NCBI GenBank assembly: GCA_965220535.1
Contig: OZ244833.1
Span: forward strand, 3,596,001-3,660,000
Source: HK1 sp965220535
GTDB lineage: Bacteria; Pseudomonadota; Gammaproteobacteria; HK1
Reading direction: 5' to 3'
DNA: 64,000 nt
A model generated the notes under the pieces. The model ran no database searches. It was not told where the DNA came from and worked only from the letters and a program-made list of their open reading frames with translations. Every line of letters begins with the position of its first letter. The stretch's first letter is position 1. Position numbers and translations under genes: made by a program. Below, piece after piece: positions 8,487 to 18,196 of the stretch.

Positions 8487-11462
8487 ATGTCCAAGAACAC
8501 GCTGGATGCGCTGGAAAGAGCGGATGCATTCGCGGACCGTCATATCGGTCCTAACGAAACCGATAGTGCGCGGATGCTGCGGGCCATCGGCATGTCTTCG
8601 ATCGAGGAGTTGTTGCAAAAGACGGTTCCGGATTCGATCCGCAACGACGAGCCGATGGAGTTGTCGGCCGCGCTCGGCGAGCGCGAGGCGTTGGAGGCCT
8701 TGAGCGCCATGGCGAGCCGCAATCGCCCCTTGGTCTCGATGATCGGCATGGGCTATTACGGCACCCTCACCCCGGCGGTGATACAGCGCAACGTGCTGGA
8801 AAACCCCTCGTGGTATACGGCATATACCCCCTATCAGGCCGAGGTCAGCCAGGGTCGGCTCGAAGCCTTGCTCAATTACCAGCAGATGGTGATGGATTTC
8901 ACCGGCATGGAACTCGCCAATGCCTCTTTGCTGGACGAAGCGACCGCCGCCGCCGAAGCGATGGCGATGGCGCGTCGGGTATCGAAATCGAAATCCCCGC
9001 GTTTTTTCGTCGACGCCGACTGCCATCCCCAAACCCTGGCGGTGGTGCGTACGCGCGCTCGGCCGCTCGGCATCGAGGTGATCGTCGGTGATCCTCTAAA
9101 GGCGGATTTCAGCGAGCCCGGTGCCGATGACGATCCCTCCCGCCCGGGCGAGGTTTTCGGGGCCTTGGTGCAATACCCGGGATCGAGCGGTTGTTTGCGC
9201 GATTTCTCCGCTTTCGTCGAGCGAGTGCACGCCGGCGGCGGGCTTTCGATTTTCGCCACCGATCTTCTCGCCGCTTGCCTGATCGAATCGCCCGGCTCTT
9301 TCGGGGCGGATGTCGTGGTCGGCAGCGCCCAGCGATTCGGGGTGCCGATGGGCTTCGGTGGCCCCCACGCCGCGTTTTTCGCCACCCGCGAGGCCTTCAA
9401 AAGGCAAATGCCCGGGAGGATCATCGGGGTCTCGGTGGATGCCGAGGGAAGGCCGGCGATGCGCATGGCCCTCCAGACCCGCGAGCAGCATATCCGGCGC
9501 GAGAAGGCGACCTCGAATATCTGCACCGCCCAGGTCTTGCTGGCGGTGGTGGCCGGTATGTACGCCGTCTACCACGGTCCGCAGCGGCTGCGCGCCATCG
9601 CCGAGCGAGTCCATCGTCTGACGCGGGCGTTGGCCGCCGGTTTGGTCGCCGCCGGCCGCGAAGTCCTTACCGAATCCTATTTCGATACCCTCACGGTGCG
9701 CGTTCCGGGCGAGGCCGAGGCGATCGTCGCCCGGGCTTGCGATGCCGGTTTCAACATCCGTCTACGCGATGCGGACCATATCGCTTTTTCCTTGGACGAG
9801 ACCACCCGGCGCGAGGATGTGCGCGGGGTTCTGTGCGCGGTCGGGGCGGCTGCCGGCATCGAGACGAACTCGGAAGATGCCGATATCGATGCCCTCGATG
9901 CCGCCGCTTCCGACGTCCTCGGCTCCTTTGCCAGAAGCACGGCATACCTCGAGCACCCGGTGTTCCATTCCCATCACAGCGAAACGCTGATGCTGCGTTA
10001 TCTAAGACGTCTTGCAGCCAAGGATATCGCCCTCGACCGCTCGATGATTCCCCTCGGTTCGTGCACCATGAAACTCAACGCGACCACCGAGATGATGCCG
10101 ATTTCCTTCCCCGGTTTCGCCTCCTTGCACCCCTTCGCTCCGGCGGAGCAATGCGAGGGCTACCACGAACTTTGCACCGACTTGGAGCGCATGCTCTGCG
10201 CGATCACCGGCTTCGATGCGGTGACCTTGCAGCCGAACGCGGGCTCCCAAGGCGAATACACCGGCCTGCTTTGCATCCGGCGCTATCACGAATCGAAAGG
10301 GCAGGGCGAGCGCGATATCTGCCTGATCCCGGTCTCGGCGCACGGCACGAATCCGGCCAGCGCGATCATGGCCGGGATGCGGGTGGTGCTGGTGGCATGC
10401 GATACGCAAGGCAATATCGATCTTGCGGATTTGCAGGCCAAGGCAACGGAGCATCGCGACCGCTTGGCGGCGCTGATGATCACCTATCCCTCGACCCACG
10501 GCGTATTCGAAACGAGCATCAAGGATATCTGTCGTATCGTGCACGAAGGCGGCGGGCAGGTTTATATGGACGGGGCGAACCTCAACGCCATGGTCGGCCT
10601 GTGTCGGCCGGCGCAGATCGGAGCCGATGTCTCCCATATCAACCTGCACAAGACCTTTTGCATCCCGCACGGTGGCGGCGGACCGGGGATGGGTCCGGTC
10701 GGCGTACGAGCCCATCTGGCTCCTTATCTTCCGGATCACCCGGTGGTGGAAGGGGTCAACCCGTTGGCCGACGAGACCGGAACCGTCGGCGCCATTTCCG
10801 CCGCCCCTTGGGGCTCGGCGAGCATCCTGCCGATCTCGTGGGCGTATATCGCGATGATGGGAGCCACCGGGCTTCGCCGAGCCACGGAAATCGCGATCTT
10901 GAACGCAAACTACATCGCCATGCGTTTGAGAAAAGGCCGCAAGGGCGATGGCTCGGATGGCTTCTCGGTGCTCTATACCGGCGAGCAAGGCTTCGTGGCC
11001 CATGAATGCATCATCGACCTTCGCCCCCTCAAAGAGTCGAGCAAGGTCAGCGTCGACGATATCGCCAAACGCCTGATCGATTACGGATTCCACGCCCCCA
11101 CGATGTCGTTCCCCGTGGCCGATACCCTGATGATCGAGCCCACCGAAAGCGAATCCAAAGCCGAGATGGACCGCTTCTGCGATGCGATGCTCGGCATCCG
11201 CTCGGAAATCGCCGAAATCGAAACCGGCACGGTAGAACATGAAAACAGCGTACTTGCCCGCGCCCCCCATACCGCCACCGCATCGATGGAAGACTGGGAT
11301 CGCCCCTATACAAAAGACCAGGCCTTCTTCCCCTTGCCCGGCATCAAAGAAGACAAATACTGGCCTCCCGTTTCCCGCATCGACAACGTCTACGGCGACC
11401 GCAACCTCGCTTGCGCCTGCGCCCCGATCGAGGCTTATGCGCAAACGGAGAAAGACGAGTGA
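8487..11462 (+). CDS. gcvP: Glycine dehydrogenase (decarboxylating), P protein
   Basis: The 991-aa single-chain P protein decarboxylates glycine using PLP and loads the aminomethyl group on GcvH. It has both halves of the fused form: N-terminal FADRHIGPNETDSARMLRAI and MGYYGTLTPAVIQRN, and a C-terminal half with the PLP lysine in NLHKTFCIPHGGGGPGMGPV (Lys about 722) after the glycine-rich STHGVFE region. GAGGAAGG precedes the ATG. The length is slightly above the usual 950-970 residues. Confidence 0.97.
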   Translation: MSKNTLDALERADAFADRHIGPNETDSARMLRAIGMSSIEELLQKTVPDSIRNDEPMELSAALGEREALEALSAMASRNRPLVSMIGMGYYGTLTPAVIQRNVLENPSWYTAYTPYQAEVSQGRLEALLNYQQMVMDFTGMELANASLLDEATAAAEAMAMARRVSKSKSPRFFVDADCHPQTLAVVRTRARPLGIEVIVGDPLKADFSEPGADDDPSRPGEVFGALVQYPGSSGCLRDFSAFVERVHAGGGLSIFATDLLAACLIESPGSFGADVVVGSAQRFGVPMGFGGPHAAFFATREAFKRQMPGRIIGVSVDAEGRPAMRMALQTREQHIRREKATSNICTAQVLLAVVAGMYAVYHGPQRLRAIAERVHRLTRALAAGLVAAGREVLTESYFDTLTVRVPGEAEAIVARACDAGFNIRLRDADHIAFSLDETTRREDVRGVLCAVGAAAGIETNSEDADIDALDAAASDVLGSFARSTAYLEHPVFHSHHSETLMLRYLRRLAAKDIALDRSMIPLGSCTMKLNATTEMMPISFPGFASLHPFAPAEQCEGYHELCTDLERMLCAITGFDAVTLQPNAGSQGEYTGLLCIRRYHESKGQGERDICLIPVSAHGTNPASAIMAGMRVVLVACDTQGNIDLADLQAKATEHRDRLAALMITYPSTHGVFETSIKDICRIVHEGGGQVYMDGANLNAMVGLCRPAQIGADVSHINLHKTFCIPHGGGGPGMGPVGVRAHLAPYLPDHPVVEGVNPLADETGTVGAISAAPWGSASILPISWAYIAMMGATGLRRATEIAILNANYIAMRLRKGRKGDGSDGFSVLYTGEQGFVAHECIIDLRPLKESSKVSVDDIAKRLIDYGFHAPTMSFPVADTLMIEPTESESKAEMDRFCDAMLGIRSEIAEIETGTVEHENSVLARAPHTATASMEDWDRPYTKDQAFFPLPGIKEDKYWPPVSRIDNVYGDRNLACACAPIEAYAQTEKDE

Positions 11463-11529
11463 TGGGGCAGGCAGAGCCAAAGCCAGAGCCGGATAGAAAC
11501 GGGCGAAACGGGCATCGGCGGCGATATCG

Positions 11530-13581
11530 ATGAACAGCCAAGATACCAAGTCCCTAAGCGCCCTCGTTTGGCCGATCGCCGAAATCCTCAGGGGCGACTT
11601 CAAACAATCGGAATACGGCAAGGTCATCTTGCCTTTCGTCGTCCTTCGCCGCCTCGACTGCGTTCTCGAAGGCACGAAAGCCGAGGTCTTGAAGTGCGCA
11701 GACGCCCTTCCTGATGATATCGACGAAGAAATCAGGGATACGACCCTGTTCGGTGTCGTAGGGGACAAAATTCGGGTCTATAACCTATCCCGTTTCACCT
11801 TCGAATCCTTGCGCGGACAAGATGCAAAGGATATTCACGAAAACCTCGTCGATTACGTCACGAAATTCTCTTCGGACGTTCAAGATATTTTCATCGATAA
11901 ATTTCGCTTTATCGACCAACTCAAACGTCTGAACGAAGCCGATCTTCTCTATCGTGTATTCGAAGAATTTGCCGCAGTCGATCTTCACCCGAATAGAGTT
12001 TCGAACGAACAGATGGGGCATCTCTTCGAGGATTTGATCCGGCGTTTCTCGGAAATATCGAACGAAACCGCCGGCGAACACTTCACCCCCCGAGAAGTCA
12101 TTCGTCTGATCGTTTCCTTGCTTTTGGTCAATGACAAGAATGCGCTGACAGGGGAGGGAGTGATCCGTCAGGTATACGACCCCGCCGCCGGTACCGGCGG
12201 GATGCTTACTATCGCCGAAGAGGAAATGAAAAAACTCAATCCTAGGATTCGAGTCGAACTTTTCGGGCATGAACTGAATCCCGAATCCTTTGCAATTTGT
12301 AAATCCGATATGCTTTTAACCGGACACAACCCCGCGAATATTGTATTCGGTAATTCCCTCACAACAGACAATTGTCAAGGGGGGGGTGGGCGTGATAGTG
12401 CTCAACCAATAAGCTTTCACTATATGCTATCCAATCCCCCTTACGGAGTGGATTGGAAGAAATATAAAACCAGTATCGAAGCCGAGGCGAAAGAGCAAGG
12501 GTTTTCCGGTCGCTTCGGTGCTGGACTTCCTAGAATATCGGACGGTCAGTTACTTTTCTTGCAGCATAAGATTTCGAAGATGAGAGACGATGAAAACGGC
12601 TCTCGTATCGGCATCATTATGAACGGCTCGCCTTTGTTCACCGGCGGTGCCGGATCCGGAGAAAGCGAGATCCGGCGTTGGATGCTGGAGAACGATTGGA
12701 TCGAAGCAATTATCGCCCTGCCGACCGATATTTTCTATAACACCGGTATTCAGACTTACGTTTGGTTATTGACCAACCGAAAAGCCACGGAGCGTCGAGG
12801 CAAAGTTCAACTCATCGATGCCTCCGGCGAGCGTTTTTGGAAGTCCCTGAGGAAGAACCTCGGCAGCAAGCGTCGAGAGATCCCCGAAAAAGCCACGGAC
12901 GAAATCACCCGCATCTATGCCGGAATGCTGAACGACGACTCCGATCTGGGCCGGTTCTCCAAGATATTCGATACCACCGACTTCGGCTATCGAGAAATCC
13001 GCGTCGAACGTCCTCTGAAACTGGCATTCCAAATAACGGATGAAGGCTTGGCGGCTTTGAACGATTCGAAGCCCTTTCAGAAACTGAACGAGGATGATCG
13101 ATCGGCAATCATCGCATCGCTTCGTCAGAACCTTTCCTCCGATAAACGCTGGACAGATCGAAAGGAGTTCGAAAGGCTCTTGAATCGGGCGCTCAAGAAC
13201 TCCGACCTGAATGTGTCGGCAGTGATCAAGAAAACGATCTTGTCGGCGTTGTCAGAGAGCGATGAGGATGCCACGGTTTGCGTGGACAAAAAAGGCGCTG
13301 TCGAGCCTGACAAGGACCTTCGGGACCACGAACTGGTGCCTCTGCACGAGGACTGGCAGGACTATATGCAGCGCGAAGTGCTCCCTTTCGTCCCCGATGC
13401 TTGGGTGGATGAGAGCCATACCGACCACCAAGATGGAAAAGTGGGGCGAGTCGGGTATGAGATCAACTTCAACCGCTATTTTTATCGGTATGTGCCGCCT
13501 CGATCGCTGGAGGAGATTGATGGTGAGCTGAAAGGTTTGGAGGAAGAGATTGCCGCGCTGCTGAAGAAGGTGGTGAAGTGA
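11530..13581 (+). CDS. hsdM: Type I restriction-modification system methyltransferase subunit
   Basis: A 683-aa N6-adenine DNA methyltransferase. It has the HsdM N-terminal helical region (SALVWPIAEILRGDFKQSEY), the SAM-binding motif DPAAGTGGML at about residue 217 and the catalytic motif NPPYG at about residue 302. With HsdS it methylates the target site; with HsdR it forms the restriction complex. It is the first gene of hsdM-hsdS-hsdR and marks the left edge of a lower-GC island inserted just downstream of gcvP. The C-terminal region after about residue 520 is longer than in the shortest HsdM proteins, as seen in many HsdM of this subfamily. Confidence 0.95.
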   Translation: MNSQDTKSLSALVWPIAEILRGDFKQSEYGKVILPFVVLRRLDCVLEGTKAEVLKCADALPDDIDEEIRDTTLFGVVGDKIRVYNLSRFTFESLRGQDAKDIHENLVDYVTKFSSDVQDIFIDKFRFIDQLKRLNEADLLYRVFEEFAAVDLHPNRVSNEQMGHLFEDLIRRFSEISNETAGEHFTPREVIRLIVSLLLVNDKNALTGEGVIRQVYDPAAGTGGMLTIAEEEMKKLNPRIRVELFGHELNPESFAICKSDMLLTGHNPANIVFGNSLTTDNCQGGGGRDSAQPISFHYMLSNPPYGVDWKKYKTSIEAEAKEQGFSGRFGAGLPRISDGQLLFLQHKISKMRDDENGSRIGIIMNGSPLFTGGAGSGESEIRRWMLENDWIEAIIALPTDIFYNTGIQTYVWLLTNRKATERRGKVQLIDASGERFWKSLRKNLGSKRREIPEKATDEITRIYAGMLNDDSDLGRFSKIFDTTDFGYREIRVERPLKLAFQITDEGLAALNDSKPFQKLNEDDRSAIIASLRQNLSSDKRWTDRKEFERLLNRALKNSDLNVSAVIKKTILSALSESDEDATVCVDKKGAVEPDKDLRDHELVPLHEDWQDYMQREVLPFVPDAWVDESHTDHQDGKVGRVGYEINFNRYFYRYVPPRSLEEIDGELKGLEEEIAALLKKVVK

Positions 13582-13663
13582 CAGACCACACTGTTTTGAG
13601 CCAATTTTTCTCTCGCTATGGTGGGCAGGTCGTGCCTGTCAAATGCCATTTCGGATTATGACT

Positions 13664-14998
13664 ATGAAACTCAAAGTCATAGACAACCATCGGGCGAAAT
13701 TCTCCTCCCTTCCAAGCGGATGGGAGTCTAATAGGATGCGTTTTGCTGTTAGGCAGTACCAAAATGAGAAAAACCAGGTCCAAGATCAAGTCGTTCTTTC
13801 TCTTACAAAATCCGGAGTGAAAATAAAGGAAGATCTAAGTTTCGGAAAATCTACGGAAAATTATATTGGACACCAATTGGTTGGTATCGGGCAATTTGTT
13901 TTCGCTACAAGAGACTTTGACGCTACCCCTATTCTATGTGGAGTGGCAAAGGAAAACGGTTGTATAAGCAATCTATATATGGTCTTCGATATAAGTGATT
14001 CGGTGAGTGCAAAATTTTTAGAATATTATTTTTGGGGATTGAAATACGGCTATCAGTATTTTTCTAAATTGTCATTTGGAATGCGATATTCATTTAACAA
14101 AACTCAATTCGAGTACATACCATTCATACATCCCAACCTCCCAATCCAACACGCGATTGCAGATTTTCTGGATCGGGAGACCGGACAGATCGACCGGCTC
14201 ATCGAGAAAAAACAGCGGCTGGTTGAATTGTTGAAGGAAAAAAGAAATGCGTTAATCACCGCCGCGGTTATGGGACAGGTTGTTGAAAAAAATAGGAGGT
14301 CTGATATGATACTTAGGGTTACAAACAATCACCGTGCAAATTTTTCTCTGCTTCCAGATGGATGGAAATCTAGTAGGATGCGTTTTGCTATCAGGCAATA
14401 CCAAAAGGAAAAAAATCAAATTCAGGATCCAGTTGTTCTTTCTCTTACCAAATCTGGAGTAAAAGTAAAGAAAGATCTAAATTTCGGAAAATCAACAGAA
14501 AACTATATTGGCCATCAACTAGTTAGTACCGGACAATTTGTTTTCACTCCAAGAGACTTTGATGCCACTCCTATTTTGTGCGGAGTAGCGAAAGACGACG
14601 GCTGCATAAGCAACCTATATATAGTTTTTGATATAAGTGATTCGGTGAGTTCTAGATTTCTAGAATATTACTTTTATGGATTGAAGTACGGCTATCAGTA
14701 TTTTTCAAAATTATCGTTTGGGATGCGCTTTTCATTTAACAAAACCCAATTTGAACATATACCATTCATACATCCCAATCTCCCCACCCAACGCGCAATC
14801 GCAGACTTCCTTGATCGCGAGACGACGCAGATCAACCAAGTGATCGAACGCATTCAAAGCTCAATCGATCGCCTCAGAGAATACCGCTCCGCACTCATTA
14901 CCTCTGCCGTCACAGGGCAGATCGACGTTGCCACTTGGTCTCGATCAAAGGCCGAGGGTAACAGACTTGACGCCATTCAATCGGAAACGGAAACATGA
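13664..14998 (+). CDS. hsdS: Type I restriction specificity subunit built from two near-identical halves
   Basis: HsdS reads the DNA target through two target recognition domains. Here residues 1-214 and 215-444 are a tandem duplication: both halves contain VVLSLTKSGVK, FGKSTENYIGHQLV, RDFDATPILCGVAK and FLEYYF, and both end with the conserved helix region RAIADFLDRET / HAIADFLDRET plus coiled coil. By my count about four in five residues agree over the first 170. ATG 13664 matches the start of the second half; 13643 and 13658 are alternatives. The second half has its own AGGAGGT and ATG at 14306. The gene is clearly AT-richer than its surroundings. It overlaps hsdR by 4 nt. Confidence 0.93.
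   Translation: MKLKVIDNHRAKFSSLPSGWESNRMRFAVRQYQNEKNQVQDQVVLSLTKSGVKIKEDLSFGKSTENYIGHQLVGIGQFVFATRDFDATPILCGVAKENGCISNLYMVFDISDSVSAKFLEYYFWGLKYGYQYFSKLSFGMRYSFNKTQFEYIPFIHPNLPIQHAIADFLDRETGQIDRLIEKKQRLVELLKEKRNALITAAVMGQVVEKNRRSDMILRVTNNHRANFSLLPDGWKSSRMRFAIRQYQKEKNQIQDPVVLSLTKSGVKVKKDLNFGKSTENYIGHQLVSTGQFVFTPRDFDATPILCGVAKDDGCISNLYIVFDISDSVSSRFLEYYFYGLKYGYQYFSKLSFGMRFSFNKTQFEHIPFIHPNLPTQRAIADFLDRETTQINQVIERIQSSIDRLREYRSALITSAVTGQIDVATWSRSKAEGNRLDAIQSETET
14294..14308 (+). promoter_or_regulatory. Internal ribosome binding site and start inside hsdS
   Basis: A perfect AGGAGGT at 14294-14300 lies 5 nt before an in-frame ATG at 14306, exactly at the start of the second HsdS half. It would allow production of a free 230-aa single-domain HsdS in addition to the full-length protein. 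It is most simply the original start signal of a duplicated half-size gene. Confidence 0.7.
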
Positions 14999-17994
14999 AA
15001 GAACCTGCATCCAACGTATCCGCGAATATTCACCTCGAGGCTGTCTTCGAAGAGCATATCGTGGGCTGCTTGGTTCACGAACAAGGCTATATCGAGCGGC
15101 GATGCTCGGGGAATTATGACGTTCCCTTGGCGCTCGACAAGGAGTTGTTCTTTGAGTTTCTCAAGGGCACCCAACCCGAGACTTGGCAAAGACTCGAAGA
15201 GCATTACAGTGCTTCGGCCGAGGGCGAAGTGCTCAAACGGTTGGAGCAGGCGCTTCGCAAGCAGCCCACTCACAAGGTGCTTCGGGATGGTCTGAACTTG
15301 GTTCCGAATATTCGCTTTTCGCTCTGCTATTTCAAACCGGCATCGAATCTGAACCCCGATCTGACCCGTGTTTACGAGGCGAATATCCTCTCGGTGATGC
15401 GGCAGGTCGCTTATTCCGCCAAGAACAAGAACTCGATCGATATCGTCATCTTCGTCAATGGCATTCCGGTGATCACGATGGAGGTCAAAAATCACCTCAC
15501 CAAACAGACGGTCAAGGATGCAGAAAGGCAATATCAATGCGACCGTTCCCCCGCAGGCGAACCCTTGCTGACCTTCAAGCGAGGGGCGATCGTCCACTTT
15601 GCGGTGGATCAGAGCAAGGTCTCGATGACGACGCATTTGATGAACGGGAAGACGCGTTTTCTGCCATTCGATCGAGGCAGCGAAAGCGGGGCGGGGAACC
15701 CGGATATTCCGGACGAAAATCGGGTTGCCTACCTTTATAAAGACCTGCCTGCGGGGAAGGCCGTTTTCTCCCGGGAAGTGCTGCTCGACTTGATCGGGCG
15801 GTTCATTCACCTAGAACGCAACGACGGGCGGGAGACGTTGATCTTTCCTCGCTTCCAACAGTTGGATGCGGTTCGCAAAATCCTTGACGATGCCAGGCAA
15901 AACGGCACCGGGCATCATTACCTCGTTCAGCACAGTGCGGGCTCCGGCAAATCCAATACGATTGCCTGGACGGCACATCAGATCATCAACCTGCACGACG
16001 ACGAAGACCGCCCGCTCTTCAATACCGCGATCATCGTAACCGACCGGCTGGTCCTCGACCGACAACTGCAAAACACCATTTCCGGCATCGCTCGGACGAA
16101 GGGCGTGGTCAAAAAGATCGACGGGACCTCGCGCGATCTCAAGCGGGCGATCGAACAGAACAAACGCATCATCATCACCACCATCCAAAAATTCAGCACA
16201 GAACATCTGGCCACTCTGTCGGGGCAAGCGTCAAAGAAGTTTGCGGTCATTATCGACGAAGCCCATTCGTCCCAGTCGGGCAGGTCGGCACAGTCGATGG
16301 CCGACGCCCTGACCCGGGAAGACGAGATCATCGAGGATGTCGAAGCCTTCATCTTGAGGCAGCAGGCGGCGCGCGGCCCGCAGAAAAATATCTCTCTGCT
16401 GGCATTCACCGCCACGCCGCGAAACGTCACGCTCGAACGCTTCGGGCGACCCGGAAAAGACGGCAAACCGCACCCTTTCCACCTCTACTCGATGCGCCAA
16501 GCCATCGAGGAGGGATTCATTCTGGATGTGCTTTCTAACTACACCACTTACGATGCCTACTACCGACTCGAAAAAGCCATAGAAGACGACCCGGAATTTC
16601 GCGGACGCCGAGGACAAAGACGCGTGGCGCGATATGCCTCGCTTCACCCGACGGCGATCGATCAAAAGGTCGAGGTGATCATCGAGCATTTTCGAAGGCA
16701 TGTTCAGCCCGAACTCGATGGTCGCGCCAAGGCGATGGTGGTAACCCAAAGTCGCGAACACTCCCTGCGCTATTGGCGGCAGATCAACGCTTATTTGGAG
16801 AATAAAAACTATAACGATATCAAGGCATTGGTCGCATTCTCCGGCGATCTGACAGTCGACGATGTGGAATGGACGGAAGCCAAGGCCAATCGATTTTCGG
16901 AATCGGAATTGCCCGCAAGATTCGACAGCGAGGAATTTCAAATTTTGGTGGTTGCCGAGAAATATCAAACCGGATTCGATCAGCCCAAGTTGGTCGCGAT
17001 GTATGTGGATAAAAATCTATCGGGGCTGCAAGCGGTGCAAACATTATCGAGGCTCAATAGAACGCACCCGGGAAAAGAGAGAACGTTTATCCTCGATTTC
17101 CAAAACACCGTCGATGAGATCAAAGAATCCTTCGCTCCCTATTTCGAAGCGACGACACTTGTGGAGCGAACGGATCCCAATCAAATCTACGACCTTTCGA
17201 GTCGGATCAAAAACGCCTCGTATATGTATAAAGAGGAGGTCGAGCGCTTCGCGGTCAAGTTTTTCCGACCGGGATTGACACACCGAGATCGACCCGAAAT
17301 CGAGGGTATCGTTCGCGAAGCGGTGAAACGATTCGAGCTCGACGAGGACGAGCAGGCAAAGGAAGAGTTTCGCCTCCTTTTGAAGAGTTACCAACGCTTC
17401 TACGCTTTCGTGGCACAAGTGATCGAACTGAAAGATACGGATCTGGAAAAACTCTACGTCTATTCATCTTGGCTATCGAGATTGCTGCCTTCGCGCGACA
17501 TCCCTCCGGATACCCAGATTACCGACGATATGCTCGATTTATCCGCTTTCAGGTTGCAAATGGTAGAAAAAACTCGCGCATCGCTTGTCCCCGGTGAGAT
17601 CGCGGAACTCGATCCCATCACCGAATTCGGAGCCAATCCCTATACCGAGGAAGAAAAACGCTCCCTTTCGGAGATCATCGAGTCCTTCAACGAAAGACAC
17701 GGCACAAGCTTTTCCGAAGAGGATTTCCTTCGCTTCGAGAGGGTCAACCAAGGGGTCATGAACGACGAGATGAAAGAGATGATGCGCAACAACCCTGCGG
17801 ATGTCGTTTACCGCGCATATAGAGAAGGTTTCTTCGATGTCATGGTTCAAAGATTTCAATCGGATCAGGAAATGCAAAATATCGTGATGAGCGATCCAGA
17901 TGCCCGGGAAAAGGTGATACGCCATTTTTTCACCTACGCCCAGCGCGTTGTCAAAGAAGCGAGCGACCTGAATACGATTTCCCGGTCGCCTTGA
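14995..17994 (+). CDS. hsdR: Type I restriction endonuclease subunit
   Basis: A 999-aa motor and nuclease subunit. The nuclease core is near residues 146-165 (DIVIFVNGIPVITMEVKNH, the D...ExK pattern). The helicase part follows: Walker A SAGSGKS near residue 316, DEAH near 421, motif III FTATP, and later QTGFDQP and QTLSRLNR. It translocates DNA and cleaves unmodified DNA together with HsdM and HsdS. The ATG overlaps the hsdS stop (ATGA). The coding frame is intact to the end, so the system looks functional. Confidence 0.95.
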   Translation: MKEPASNVSANIHLEAVFEEHIVGCLVHEQGYIERRCSGNYDVPLALDKELFFEFLKGTQPETWQRLEEHYSASAEGEVLKRLEQALRKQPTHKVLRDGLNLVPNIRFSLCYFKPASNLNPDLTRVYEANILSVMRQVAYSAKNKNSIDIVIFVNGIPVITMEVKNHLTKQTVKDAERQYQCDRSPAGEPLLTFKRGAIVHFAVDQSKVSMTTHLMNGKTRFLPFDRGSESGAGNPDIPDENRVAYLYKDLPAGKAVFSREVLLDLIGRFIHLERNDGRETLIFPRFQQLDAVRKILDDARQNGTGHHYLVQHSAGSGKSNTIAWTAHQIINLHDDEDRPLFNTAIIVTDRLVLDRQLQNTISGIARTKGVVKKIDGTSRDLKRAIEQNKRIIITTIQKFSTEHLATLSGQASKKFAVIIDEAHSSQSGRSAQSMADALTREDEIIEDVEAFILRQQAARGPQKNISLLAFTATPRNVTLERFGRPGKDGKPHPFHLYSMRQAIEEGFILDVLSNYTTYDAYYRLEKAIEDDPEFRGRRGQRRVARYASLHPTAIDQKVEVIIEHFRRHVQPELDGRAKAMVVTQSREHSLRYWRQINAYLENKNYNDIKALVAFSGDLTVDDVEWTEAKANRFSESELPARFDSEEFQILVVAEKYQTGFDQPKLVAMYVDKNLSGLQAVQTLSRLNRTHPGKERTFILDFQNTVDEIKESFAPYFEATTLVERTDPNQIYDLSSRIKNASYMYKEEVERFAVKFFRPGLTHRDRPEIEGIVREAVKRFELDEDEQAKEEFRLLLKSYQRFYAFVAQVIELKDTDLEKLYVYSSWLSRLLPSRDIPPDTQITDDMLDLSAFRLQMVEKTRASLVPGEIAELDPITEFGANPYTEEEKRSLSEIIESFNERHGTSFSEEDFLRFERVNQGVMNDEMKEMMRNNPADVVYRAYREGFFDVMVQRFQSDQEMQNIVMSDPDAREKVIRHFFTYAQRVVKEASDLNTISRSP

Positions 17995-18104
17995 CTTCAC
18001 AAGGACAGGGGTAAGCGACCGGAAAGAATATCCATCTAAAATCGCCTCGTGAAAGGCTGCGCACAGGTGGAATGCGCTTTATTGACTTGGCAGTCAAATA
18101 TGAT

Positions 18105-18164
18105 AGCATACGCCAATCAGTCCGTCATGATGGCATCGAGCGATACTTCGGTACCGGTTTCAAG
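18105..18164 (+). pseudogene. HigB-like toxin remnant (N-terminal fragment)
   Basis: In one frame the DNA reads QSVRHDGIERYFGTGFK, which follows the N-terminal pattern of HigB-type toxins (I-x-S-F-R-H-K-G-L-x-x-F-F-x-T-G-S-K). The match stops at about 18164, and the next gene starts 33 nt later. The AT-rich stretch just upstream (GACTTGGCAGTCAAATATGA) looks like the promoter region of such toxin-antitoxin loci. No antitoxin gene follows, so it is a leftover of a lost locus. The match is short. Confidence 0.4.
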
Positions 18165-18196
18165 GTATGTCAGAGATCTTTGTCGAGGAGAGCAAC

